Assembly (NCBI GenBank): GCA_023512835.1
Contig: CM042085.1
Location: 40,758,189-40,822,188 of the forward strand
Direction of reading: 5' to 3'
Source: Taxillus chinensis
Lineage: Eukaryota; Streptophyta; Magnoliopsida; Santalales; Loranthaceae
DNA length: 64,000 bases
Below the pieces are notes generated by a model. That model did no database searches and was not told the origin of the DNA. It saw only the letters and a program-made list of their open reading frames with translations. Position numbers and translations under genes: made by a program. Shown here piece by piece: positions 10,346 to 20,507 of this stretch. Within the stretch, counting starts at the first letter, position 1. Every line of letters begins with the position of its first letter.

Positions 10346-10561
10346 TTGGCAGGCCTTGTCCGGGCTTTTTACCCACATCTGGAAAACAATTCTCTAGGGG
10401 CTGCGGGTGTGCTTTTGCATGGTAGGGCCATTCCTTTGGTCTGTATCTTGAGGAGAAGGTGTAAAACTGGTACGTTTTACTCGTCAGGAGTCTTGTGTTT
10501 CGTTGCATGTGTTGAGAATGTGCAGAAAATGTGGCATTGTGCTGTTGTATGTATTGCATAA
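10346..10561 (+). other. Short conserved ORF of the non-autonomous family (71 codons)
   Basis: The product begins MAGLVRAFYPHLEN and includes LLHGRAIPLVCIL, which resembles LLRGRAIPLVRVL at the start of the chromodomain of the autonomous relative E3a (about 45330-45372). The same frame is open at 16107-16343 in E1 and at 37143-37379 (minus) in E3. Similarity to the chromodomain stops after that stretch. It may be only a relic of pol rather than a protein gene. Confidence 0.45.
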
Positions 10562-12515
10562 GTGGTAAAGGTATATAACGGAGTTGCTACATGTGGGTGT
10601 TGCGACACATATGCGTAGAGAAGGATAAGGCATGGTATATTGGTATAGTAACTGTGGTGTGAGGATGAGGAAGAGTGTTAGACGTGATGTTGTTTATGTT
10701 CTTCCTTGCCTGGTGTTATTAAACTGTTGGTAAAAAAAAAAGGGTTGTTTGATTCCCAGAATTGAGTCAGTTGGCAGTGACCTACATCTATTCTCATTGA
10801 AAACCTTTCATGTGTAGTATCACGCGGTAAGAGATGGTTCACGCCATCAAGGAGTTGGCGTATTGAGATGGAATGCGATTGTTGGTATAGGGGAGTTGGT
10901 GGGCCGTGAGGTGGAGTATGTCATGGAGGTAAAGGATTTCATTGTGACCTATGAATGGCGACACAGAGGGATCAATTGTCTTGTTGCGGGCGGGGGGATT
11001 TTTCCCAGTCAGAGAGAGTTGTGTTAGTTATACTTAACCGACGTCAGAGGATAAGTTCCACTTCATTGCGTTCGGTGTCTGCCGACTCGGTACGATGTTA
11101 TCTCTTGGGATGTAGTGTAAGTCTCAGTCAGTGTGCGGGATGAGTGGGACCTTGGTGGCTTCTTATTTGACCGTGACCAGGGATACTAGTATGATGTGTC
11201 CGAGGGGCGTTCTTTGTGTGGCGTTCTGGTTCGTGGAATTCTTTAGTAGATTCTCCAAGTTGGCGTCTGGTGTTAGCCCGATAGTAGATTTTGGTCTTAC
11301 CGTGATTAGGTGTGGTACTGAATTTGTTATCTTGAGTTACTCCGTGGACTTCGTGGGGCGTCATGTTGACTGTGACCGCATGATTGGGGGCAAACTCCAT
11401 CCTAGTATAGCTGTGTCCTGGATTGTGAGTTGTTGTGAGTCACCATTGGTGTTGGTTGGGTTTTAATGTGCCTCGATAGAGGATATGTTCCTCGGATCCC
11501 CAAGCATGTTTTGCGTTAGAGTGAGGGGATTTCAGCCGTGATGCTTGTGCTGTTGTAGTAATATCCCTGTGCGAGAATGTGATCGTGGTTTGCATCATGC
11601 TATTGTCATGATTGTTTGTGTTTCATTGTGACCTTTTTGTGCTTGCCGTAAGGGTGAGGTCTACATCTGGGGTATGGTTGCGTTGTAAATTGTTGGTGTC
11701 AGTTGCATCAAGTCTTAGTAGTGGGTTATTGTTGGGTATCTTTAATTGTGGAGTGTTGGTTCTATTGTGACGCGCATAGGCGATTACAACCGAGTACCCT
11801 GCTATGTCGATGCAGTGACTTCTCGTTCAATCATATGAATTCTAGCGAATGGATGCTTCACGCATAGGCATATGGTGTTGGCCTTGTTCGGTTGTCAGGG
11901 TCTTGATGAATCTGTGGGAGGTTTCTCCACCTCATTGTTATCAGACTTGCTCACATGAGTTGTTGTCAGCACGCTAATTGGCCAAGCTCTAGTTCTTGTT
12001 GTGATCATGGGTGTTATGTGTTGCTTTGATCTTCTCGTGATGTTTACTACTTGATTTCTCTTTTCGGGGACGAACAGTCCAAAGGTGGGAAGGTTGTGAG
12101 GAAACTCCCTGTAGATGAGTTTGTATTGTGTCAGCGAGTGGGCAGTGGAACGTTAAACGTGTAGTAGTGTTTTGTTTGTGCCTTGTTCCTTGTAGTGGTG
12201 TTTATGATGTGAGTTGGTCTGTGACCTATATGATTTGTTAAACGTACGTGTTGGGGATGGGCGTATATGTCGTACACCGTCGTGACATGTGAATACTTGT
12301 GCCATGTGTTAGGTGAGGAGACCAAGGATTGTTTGTGAGTTTAGAATATGTGTTTCCCTATCGTGCTGTGTTGTATTGGGTTTGTGGGTACGTGCCTTCA
12401 TGTGTGTTATCGTGTGATATCTTCAGTCGCGGGTATGTGAATGGTTGTGGGCGATGTGCATCAGCATGTGCATTATGGAAAGTGTATTGTCTTTTCGAGG
12501 ATGACACGTCCTATG
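10562..12515 (+). other. About 2 kb of unidentified family-specific sequence
   Basis: It lies between the two halves of a chromodomain relic and is shared with E1 (16344-18284), E2 (24030-26030, inverted) and E3 (35097-37142, inverted). I recognise no domain. Short ORFs such as 11131-11466 are not preserved as frames among copies. A polypurine-like module (12058-12110, TTTTCGGGGACGAA) lies near its end. Confidence 0.55.
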
Positions 12516-12587
12516 GAGGAAATATGGGAACGTGAGTCCGTGATGCGTGAGCAGCACCCCGAGTTGTTCGAGGACGAACAATCTTAA
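12516..12587 (+). pseudogene. E1b chromodomain tail
   Basis: The frame reads EEIWERESVMREQHPELF then EDEQS and TAA, matching the last residues of the chromodomain in E3a (stop at 45461). WERE and the hydrophobic LF end are typical of Tekay-type chromodomains, which guide integration to chromatin. Only 23 codons survive, too few to fold. The segment may persist because it overlaps sequence needed near the polypurine tract. Confidence 0.8.
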
Positions 12588-12923
12588 GAGTGGGAGGTGG
12601 CTGTTGGCCAAGGGTTAGTGATGTGTTTTCTTGTATTAGTTGTGTATGATTTGGTGTATTTGTATTGTCTTTTAGACATATGTTCATATTTGTGATGTGT
12701 TTTGAGATGTGTATTTGTGACATGCAGATATGTGTTATATGCATTATTGTGATGCATGTGGTTATGGATTATGGTGGTACCTTGTTATGTGCTGTTATGT
12801 GTTGTGCGCGGTGTATGACCCATTTGGGTGTTGTGGCTCGCCGTGTGGCAAATGGGTAGCTTGTGTTGGCTTTCCTTGCATATTGTTTATTTTCAAGGAC
12901 AAAAAGTCTTAAGGGGGGGAGGA
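12588..12923 (+). other. E1b 3' untranslated region with repeated polypurine-tract modules
   Basis: The working tract (CTTAAGGGGGGGAGGA, just before 12924) is preceded by TTTTCAAGGACAAAAAG. Similar modules lie at about 12563-12600 and 12058-12110, giving three iterations in the element. Confidence 0.7.
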
Positions 12924-15088
12924 TGTAATGACCCGTGTGTAAGAGGTTAACCACAAACACCTTGGATGTTGGTGCACAAGTTTGAGGTAAGAGATGAGCC
13001 CACGAGGGGACTTTTGGGAGGTGCATGTGACAAGTGATAACGTGCATTTATGCCCTAGGAAGATGCTATGCATATACATGCGGTTTTAAGCTATTTTGGC
13101 AGATATTGGAGCTTACTTTTGAGATGGTAGATGGCCTCAAACAATTGGCGTGCAAGAACAAAAGTTTCTTAGAATGAGGTCCTCTACCTACCACAGAAAT
13201 TTCAGAGCATTTGGAACTGCACGTGAATTCACCCATTTCACGTGCAAGCATATTTTTGCTTCTCACGCCTCTACAAGATGCAAGGAGGTCTGGGGTAAAG
13301 TTTAAGTGCATTTGGAGCTGCACGCCAATTGGGGAATTGGCGTGCAAATTGGCGTGCAGGCATATTTTTGCATGGTTACCTTAGTTTTGTTATTCTAATC
13401 ATCTTTTCCCAAAGGACCATGTTGGAATCGTGAATATTTTGGTGTGTATGGATGTGGGAAGGTCATAGCTTGTTCCATCAAAACTACGTCGTTTTGATGC
13501 TGGGATTCACTTAATCAAAACTATGTCGTTTTGATGTTGTGTTGTCTATATAAGGATGAAGAGCCCTCTGTTTTAGATTTAGGGTTTGTTGCTCCACCAG
13601 CCGTCGCAGAGTGAGAGAGAGAGAGAGAGAGGGAGAGCTGCTGGCTTGCTGCCGGAGCATCTTGCGTGGGGAGGACTCCTAGCGTGGGAGCAAGAGCAGG
13701 AGGACGTTTCCAAGGTAGGGGTTCTATCTCACCTGATCTGTTCTGGGGTTAGGCCCTGTGTAGAGCTTCTACTGTTATTGTTATACTATCTATATGTAAA
13801 TTCATATAGGTGTGACCTCCTATATGAATGTTGGCCTTTAATGGCATATTGGTTGATTTGATGTTTGGGAGTGGGCTGGAAATCATTGGGTTGTCCATGC
13901 CCACTAGGTGTTTGATAAAATGTTTGTGTGGCTATGCTCACTACGTGTTTGATAATATCCCTGTGTGACTGTTGTATGTTACGTGTTTGGTTTTAAGCCT
14001 GTTTGGGTGGTGTATGTTGTCTGTAACTGACTATGTTGGCCTGTGTGAATCTTGTTTGAGATTTGTTGAGGAGATAATTTATAACCTGAGTTTTGAGAAC
14101 TGGATTGTGTTGAGAATGCTGAGTTGTAATCATATGTTTGAGATATGCTTGTTGAGTTACACTACTGAGTTGTATTGAGTTGAAATGTGTTGCTGAGTTG
14201 CACTGCTGAAACTGATTGAATTATTGATTGAGATTGAGTACCCAAATACATGTGGGTTGAGCTGAGTTATGGGCCAGGCACAAGAACTGGACCCTTGAGA
14301 TTTGGCCAGGACTGCGGTCCTGAGTCTCGGTGTAGCACTCACGACGGTGCGCTAAGTCTGCACCCATTTTCGAGGGTAGGTATGGCGCCCGAGGAGGTGG
14401 TTGGCCATACCTGACTCGGGTGGAAAATGTTGCATTGGTGTCCATGCAACATTCGCCTGGATGTGGTATGTCATGTCGCCGTGGTGGCGGGGTGTCCTCT
14501 GCCCTCCAGTGTGGGCTCAGGTAAAAGGTGTGTTACTGGGTGATATTTGCTGCTTTAGCTTTAGGCACGACACGAGCACAAGCATACACTTGTCATGCAT
14601 ACTGTTGAGTGGGACGGGTCTGGGGAGATTGGATCCCTACTGAGCTATGGTTTGCTCACCCTTCCCATAAACTGTTCTTTTTGCAGGGGTTTGGCAGGCG
14701 GTATGTGAAAGGGGCTGGAGGATAGGCCACTGAGGCTGAAGACTATGTTGGTTATCATTGTTCTGTTATGGATTTCTATTTTTATGTGTGAGATTATTTG
14801 TAAACAGTATCTCCTGGTTTAAATGGGAACTTTCCCCGGTGAGTTATATTGAACTTTGAGCCCTTTTTAAATGTAATGAAGTGGGTTGTGGTTGTTATTT
14901 AATTATTGATTGTGTGCATGGTTTGGGAGCAGGAGCATGCCTGTGGCATGTTAGCCTGGTTGTATAGGTTTGGGACAGCACCCATGTCATAAGTCCTTTT
15001 AGGTGCTTGCACCAACCCCTTGACCCTTCGGGTGCGGGCATGGGCAGTCATTACCCGTTTCCAAGTGAAAGGAAATTGGGGTGTGACA
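12924..15088 (+). repeat. E1b 3' LTR, 2165 bp
   Basis: Pair of 6264-8431. It holds TGATAACGTGCATTTATGCC at 13035-13054, identical over 20 bases to the start of the Athila LTR at 63666. The two E1b LTRs differ by scattered substitutions and small indels, so the insertion is fairly young relative to the Athila host copy. Confidence 0.93.
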
Positions 15089-15093
15089 GTTTT

Positions 15094-15220
15094 GGTAGGA
15101 CCAGGAGCGATGCTAGAGGACTGGCTCAGCGAGCTAGGGGTAGAGCTCAATGTCGAGCCCCGATTGGAGGCAGGAGGACTACCTAGTGAGGCAGTAGAAG
15201 AGCAAGACAGGACTTACCTT
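15094..15220 (+). pseudogene. E1 gag fragment, second part
   Basis: This continues the frame broken at 6263: VGPGAMLEDWLSELGVELN and onward to about 15220, ending near EEQDR. The sequence is gag-linker-like and has no known domain. The join confirms that E1b inserted into E1. Confidence 0.6.
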
Positions 15221-16106
15221 AATAAAGGGTATGATTTCAATTCTCATGTGATAAGATTTCATTTTTATTGGTGGTAACGTGTTCTCTTAGTGAGTTGTCG
15301 GTTGAGTCTCGTACTAGTTTATGTGAGGCAGGGTGAACCTTTTTTTTGCTAATTTTTGTGATAGTGGGGTATGTTCTCTGGGAGGGCTTTTGAGCCACCA
15401 TTTTATGCTAAGTAAAGCTTAGGAGATCATTTGGGTTACCATTTCAAATGAATGTGGTTGGAGACCTGTTAAAAAAAAGTAAAATGAATATATGTATATA
15501 TATATTTATAACACTAGAAGAATAATGAGTAACTTATAAACATTTGGGTATTGATTTTATATGTGAGTGGCATTCAACTTTGGCACCTGTGAAAATTTAA
15601 AGTAATCAAACCTTGTAGGCTACCTTTTGCTAGCTAAAAGAGCTTGGGCATGAGGTGATGGCTTATGGGTAACGTGTGACCCCTCCATGGCAACTTTGAA
15701 TAATAGAGATATGTTCTTATGTGGATAGAGGTATGTGTGGAGTACTACTTGAAAGGGATATTCCTATGGTTACCTTTCCAAGCGTTGTGGTTGAAGGTGG
15801 AAAACGCAGCTAGTATGGCCTGCTCTTAGAGTCCTTGAGGTGTTATCTTGTTGGCTAGAGAGGTCATTACAAGTTTTGGTTAGTAACTATATAGGTGTTC
15901 TGGGTTCTCAGATGGTCAAGCAGTGGTCATGTGTTATGTTTGTGGTGTGTGAAAGACCTTGAGTAATGTTCCTAGAATATGTTGTGAAATGGGTATGCAC
16001 ATGTATAAAATATGAATTGTTCTGGAGCTCAGCTATCGGCAGTGAGTGGGTTTCAAGGGTCATGCCCGGTGCATCCAATTGGTAAAAAGAGGTAAGCAAG
16101 TGAGAT
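15221..16106 (+). other. E1 internal noncoding region
   Basis: AT-rich and without a supported gene; homologous to 9511-10345 of E1b. Confidence 0.6.
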
Positions 16107-16343
16107 TTGGCAGGCCTCGTTCGGGCTTTTTACGCACATCTGGAAAACATTTCTCTAGGGGCTGCGGGTGTGCTTTTGCATGGTAGGGCCATTCCTTTTG
16201 TCTGTATCTTGTGGGAAGTGGGTTTAAAGGAGAGGAGAAGGTGTAAAACTGGTACGTTCTACTCGTCAGGCGTCTTGTGTTTCGTTGCATGTGTTGAGAA
16301 TGTGCAGAAAATGTGGCATTGTGTTGTTGTATGTGTTGCATAA
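16107..16343 (+). other. Short conserved ORF of the non-autonomous family (78 codons)
   Basis: E1 counterpart of 10346-10561, with the same MAGLVRAFY start and an LLHGRAIPFVCILWE stretch. Eight residues after CIL are absent from the E1b copy, an in-frame length difference. Confidence 0.45.
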
Positions 16344-18284
16344 GTGGTAAAGGTATATAGCGGAGTTGCTACATGTGGGTGTTGCGACACATATGCGTAG
16401 AGAATGATGAGGCGTGGTGTATTGGTATATTAATTGTGGTGTGAGGATGAGGAAGAGTATTAGAAGTGATGTTGTTTATGTTATTCCTTGTCTGGTGTTA
16501 TTAAAGTGTTGGTAAATAGGAGAAAGGTTGTTTGATTCCCAGAGTTGCGTCAGTTGACAGTTTTTGCTTGGAAGGAGTATTAGTGCTACTCGTTGGGGAG
16601 AGATTTATGACGGGCGGATGCCACAAAGGTGCATGTTTTAGGGCAGTGCTGGTAGGCGGATGACCTACATTTGTGCTCTTGAAAACCTTCCATGTACAGT
16701 ATCACGCGGTAAGGGAGATGGTTCATGCTATCAAGCTGTTGGTGTGTTTGGGAGCTACGTGAAAGTCCCGAATCAGGCGTTTGCATGTCTTGTTTCCTGT
16801 GCCTACCCAGAGGAATGGCAGTGATCACATTTAGCTGAGGCTAGAGCCTGAGTATTTCTTGGTCAGTTTGAGTGTTTTGTTGGTGTGTTGAGATAGAACG
16901 TGATGGTTGGTATAGTGGGGTTAGTGGGCCATGAGGTGGAGTATATCCTGGAGGCTAAGGATTCCCTTGTGACCTGTGAGTGGTGACACCGAGGATTTCG
17001 TTATTGTCATGTTGCAGGTAGGAGAGTTTTCCAGGGTGGAGAGAACTACGTTGTTGGCAACTACCCGGCGTCAAAGGATTCCTATCGCATGGAATGTCTG
17101 CCGATTGAGTAAGGCGTTATCACTTGGGTTGTAACATAAGCCTCAGTTAGTGAAGGCTGTGTGGGACCTTGGTGGATCCCTATTTGTCCGTCGTCAGAGA
17201 GGTGTTATTTGTGTGGCGTTCTGGTTCATGGGATTCTTTAGTAGATTTTCAATGTTGGTGACTGGTGTCCGCCTGATAGTAGATTTTGGTCTTGCCGTGA
17301 TTGGGTGACCGAATGGTGGAGGGCAAACTTCATCCTAATATAGTTGTGTCCTGGATTGTAAGTCATCTTGAGTCCCCATTGGCGTTGGTTGGATTCCGCT
17401 GTTCCTTGATTGAGGATATGTTCCTCAGATCCCCAAGCATGTATTGCAATAGAGTGAGGTGGTTTTAGCAATGATGATGGTGCTGCTATGTGGTGATCTC
17501 CATGTGTGGAAATGTGATTATGGTTTGCCTAATGCTATTATCCTGTCTGTTTGTGTTTTATTGTAACCTCATTGTGTTTACGGTGAGGGTGAGGTCTACA
17601 TATGAGGTGTGGTTGCATTGTAAATTGTTGGTGTTAGTTGACTTCAAATCCCAATTGGTTGGTCATTGTTGGGTATTGTACATTGTAGTGTGTTGGTCCC
17701 ATTGTGATGCGAGTAGGCGTCTCCAGCAGAGTACCCCACTATGCGATGCAGTGACTTCTCGCTCAATCTTATGCAATCTCATGAATGGATGCTTTACGCA
17801 TAGGCTTATGTGCTTTGGGAGGTTTCTCGACCTCACTGTTATCAGACTTGCTCACGAGCGCTGTTGTCAGTGTGCTCTTTGGCCAAGCTCTAGTTCTTGA
17901 TCGACTCATACGTGTTAAGTTCGTGTTGACTAAATGGAGGTACTCATTTGGCAATTTCTAACAATGTTTGTGGTAATGACTGCATTGTGTTGCTTTGATC
18001 TTCTTGTGATGTTTGCTACTTGGTTTCTCTTTTTGGGGATGAAAAGTCCAAAGGTGGGAAGGTTGTGAGGAAACTCCTTGCGGATGAGTTTGTATGATGT
18101 TGGCGAATGAGCAGTAGAACGTTAAACGTGTAGTAGTGTTTTGTTTGTGAGTTGTTCCTTGTAGTGGTGTTTATGCTGTGAGTTGGTCTGTGACCTATGT
18201 GATTTGTTAAACGTGTTGGGGATGGGAGTATATGTCTTACACCGTCGTGACATGTGACAACTTGTGAAATATGTGTTAGCTGAA
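16344..18284 (+). other. Unidentified family-specific sequence in E1
   Basis: Counterpart of 10562-12515. It includes a 136-codon open frame at 17490-17900 that is hydrophobic only because of T-richness and is not kept in sister copies, so I do not call it a gene. A polypurine-like module lies at about 18028-18070. Confidence 0.55.
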
Positions 18285-18357
18285 GAGGAGACATGGGAAC
18301 GTGAGTCCATGATGCGTGAGCAAAGACCCGTAGTTGTTCGAGGACAAACAATCTTAA
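18285..18357 (+). pseudogene. E1 chromodomain tail (frameshifted)
   Basis: It reads EETWERESMMREQ, then shifts frame before the LFED-type end and TAA at 18355. Same relic as 12516-12587. Confidence 0.75.
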
Positions 18358-18777
18358 GGGTGGGAGGCGGCGAGTAGTGATGTGCTTTCTTGCATTGGTT
18401 GTTTATGATTTGGTTTGTATTGTTTGTATTGGTTGTTTATGATTTGGTGTATTTGTATTGTCTTTTAGACATGTCTTTATATTTGAGATATGTTTTTGAG
18501 ATTGAGACTTGTGTTTGTGATATGCGGGTATGTAGCATATGCATTGTGATGCTTGTGGTTATGTATATGCATTGTGATACATGTAGTTATGATTGTGGTG
18601 GTGCTTTGTGAGCTTGCGGACGTATGTCCTGTTATGTCGTGTTTGTTATTCCTCGCGGTCCTAGTGGCATGTAGTTTCTTTTCGAGGACGAAAAGTCTTA
18701 AGGGCGAGAGGATGTAATGACCCGTGTTTTGGGAAGAACAAGCTAGAACGAAGATGAACAATACCCTGGGTGAATGC

Positions 18778-18930
18778 TTGGGTCGAAAGGTGGAAGACTC
18801 GAAGATTTGGGTCGTAGGGTCGAAGACCGAGGGTCGAAGTTCGAAGGGTTGAGGGTCGAAGGTTTAATCTTCGAGACGGATCTTCGAGGCCGCGTTTCCA
18901 ACGAGTCTTCGAGGGAGTGTTTCTATGAGT
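18778..18930 (+). repeat. GGTCGAAG / CTTCGA motif cluster in U3
   Basis: Repeated GGTCGAAG and its reverse-type CTTCGAG lie in the first 220 bp of the E1 LTR. This is either a short tandem array gone ragged or a cluster of regulatory sites. It is absent from the other LTRs in the window. Confidence 0.6.
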
Positions 18931-19052
18931 CTTCGTGGCTTGGTTGTTAGAGAGTGAAATGAGCTCAAGTGGGAGCGTGTGACAATGAGCACGTTCGGAT
19001 TGTGGGTATTTTGTCCTGTGTGGAAGCGGAGTGGTTAGTTCATGTTTTATTT

Positions 19053-19220
19053 ATCAAAACTACGTCGTTTTGATGGTGTGTTTTATTTATCAAAACTACG
19101 CCGTTTTGATGGTGTGTTTCATTTATCGAAACTACATCGTTTTGATGGTAGGATTTCGTTTATCAAAACTACGTCGTTTTGATGGTGGGATTTCATTTAT
19201 CAAAACTACGTCGTTTTGAT
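19053..19220 (+). repeat. Five tandem ACGTCG palindrome units
   Basis: Five units of about 35 bp each hold AAAACTACGTCGTTTT (two variants: ACGCCG, ACATCG) spaced by GGTGTGTTTYATTTA-like linkers, just upstream of TATATAAGG. An inverted copy of the array is at 1-230. Other LTRs here have two units. Confidence 0.85.
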
Positions 19221-19297
19221 AAGTGAGGTCTATATAAGGAGGAGCTCTCTTTGTTTTAGGTTTAGGGTTTTTGTTGTCGGCTGCTTCGCAGCCCACC

Positions 19298-19337
<40 letters not shown>

Positions 19338-19589
19338 TTGAGAGAGAGAGCTCCAGTTCATGGCTGCCGTTGTCATTCCCGTGGTTGGACGGCGTTAGGC
19401 GTGGAGGCAAGAGCGTGGAGGATCTTTGAGGTAGGGGTTTTGTTCTTCCTTGAACCTATCCCAGGGCTTTGGCCTTATAATAGGCAATGTAGGTATTTGG
19501 TTATATATATATAAATATGTAAATTCATATAGGTGTGATCTCCTATATGAATGTTGGCCTTCAATGGTGTGTTTTGCTTGGATGTATAT

Positions 19590-19850
19590 ATACACGCATG
19601 TTAAGTGTTTGATATTATGCCTGTGAGGCCACACATGTTATGTGTTTGATAATATGTCCGAATGACCACCCATATTATGTGTTTGAGATTATACCCGTGT
19701 GGGCTGGGTTTGTGAGCCTGTGAATGTATGCATGCTAAGTGTTTGAAGTTATGCCTGTGTGACCATGCATATTAAGTGTTTAATGTTACGCCTATATGGC
19801 CATGTGTGCTGCGTGTTTGCTTGTATACCTGGTGATTGTGGAAGCTCGGG
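19590..19850 (+). repeat. Degenerate tandem repeat of about 40 bp in U5
   Basis: Units contain TAAGTGTTTGATATTATGCC followed by TGTGTGGCCATGCAT-like sequence, about six copies. Equivalent arrays are in every Tekay-like LTR here (for example 22380-22700, 28980-29300, 39430-39620). Confidence 0.65.
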
Positions 19851-20507
19851 ACTGTTTATGTTAGCTGTGAGGTCATGGGAACTATTTGCCTGAGAGGTGG
19901 TTAAACTATTTGCCTGAGAGGCGGTTAAATCATTGGCCTGAAGAGGCGGTTAAATCACTTGCTTGAGGTGGTTAAAGTGTTAGCCTTATGGGGCCGTGGA
20001 GCCTGGGTGGTCGGGGCTGAGGTTGCGCCCGTTTGTGTGGTGTGTTTCCTTGCTATTTGTTTCTGCCACGTCACTGCACTGGTACATGCTCTCATATAGA
20101 TGATAGGTGCATGGGATGGGTTGGGGGAGACTTGATCCCTACTTAGCTGTGGTTGCTCACCCCTCCCACTGTGATGTGTTTTCTTTCACGAACCTACAGG
20201 TGTTAGGTGAAATCCCAAGGTGGAATACCGTATTTGCTTTATCGTTTCTTTTCGATTATGTTAATTTATGGTAATTGATGTAACCCCAGTGGGGAGATAT
20301 TGTAATGAGGAGTTTAATGTAATAAAAGCATGTTTGGACACGTTTGTAATGGTTTGAACTTAATAAATATATGATTTTGTCTCTCTCAATATTTATTGTG
20401 AGGTGTAGTCTCCTGTGTGGGCATGTTGTATCTTGCCCCCTTTATCCAAACTCGGGTAAAGGGAGGGTCACGTTCCGGTCTCCTCGGGTTGGAAATCCGA
20501 GCGTGAC

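Larger units (their letters stand above)
6264..15088 (+). mobile_element. E1b: complete non-autonomous Tekay-like element nested in E1
   Basis: Two LTRs (6264-8431, 12924-15088) start TGTAATGACCC and end GTGTGACA, flanked by a perfect 5-bp target duplication GTTTT (6259-6263 and 15089-15093). It is 8825 bp long with a 4.49 kb internal region. It interrupts the E1 gag knuckle region. There is no protease, RT, RNase H or integrase, so it must have been mobilised in trans. Confidence 0.92.
4653..20507 (+). mobile_element. E1: non-autonomous Tekay-like element, 5'-truncated, inserted in Athila
   Basis: E1 has the last 492 bp of its 5' LTR (4653-5144), primer site, leader, gag fragment, no pol, a chromodomain tail, polypurine modules and a complete 3' LTR (18713-20507). 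It is split by E1b at 6264-15088. Its internal region without E1b is about 4.7 kb. Athila gag sequence resumes to its right, so it sits between the Athila leader and gag. No target duplication can be read because the left end is broken. Confidence 0.8.
18713..20507 (+). repeat. E1 3' LTR, 1795 bp, with a different U3
   Basis: It begins TGTAATGACCCGTGTTTTGG and ends GCGTGAC (final A missing) at 20507. It is preceded by CTTAAGGGCGAGAGGA. Unlike the other LTRs, its U3 lacks the Athila-like block and instead holds about ten GGTCGAAG/CTTCGA motifs (18778-18930). It then has five ACGTCG palindromes, a TATA box near 19230, and a GA run (19299-19332). Downstream it shares the R/U5 part with the other LTRs. 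Confidence 0.9.

Noticed and set aside
17490..17900. A 136-codon open frame, hydrophobic, in E1
   Set aside because: The frame is not kept in homologous parts of E1b, E2 and E3; its hydrophobicity follows from T-rich codons.
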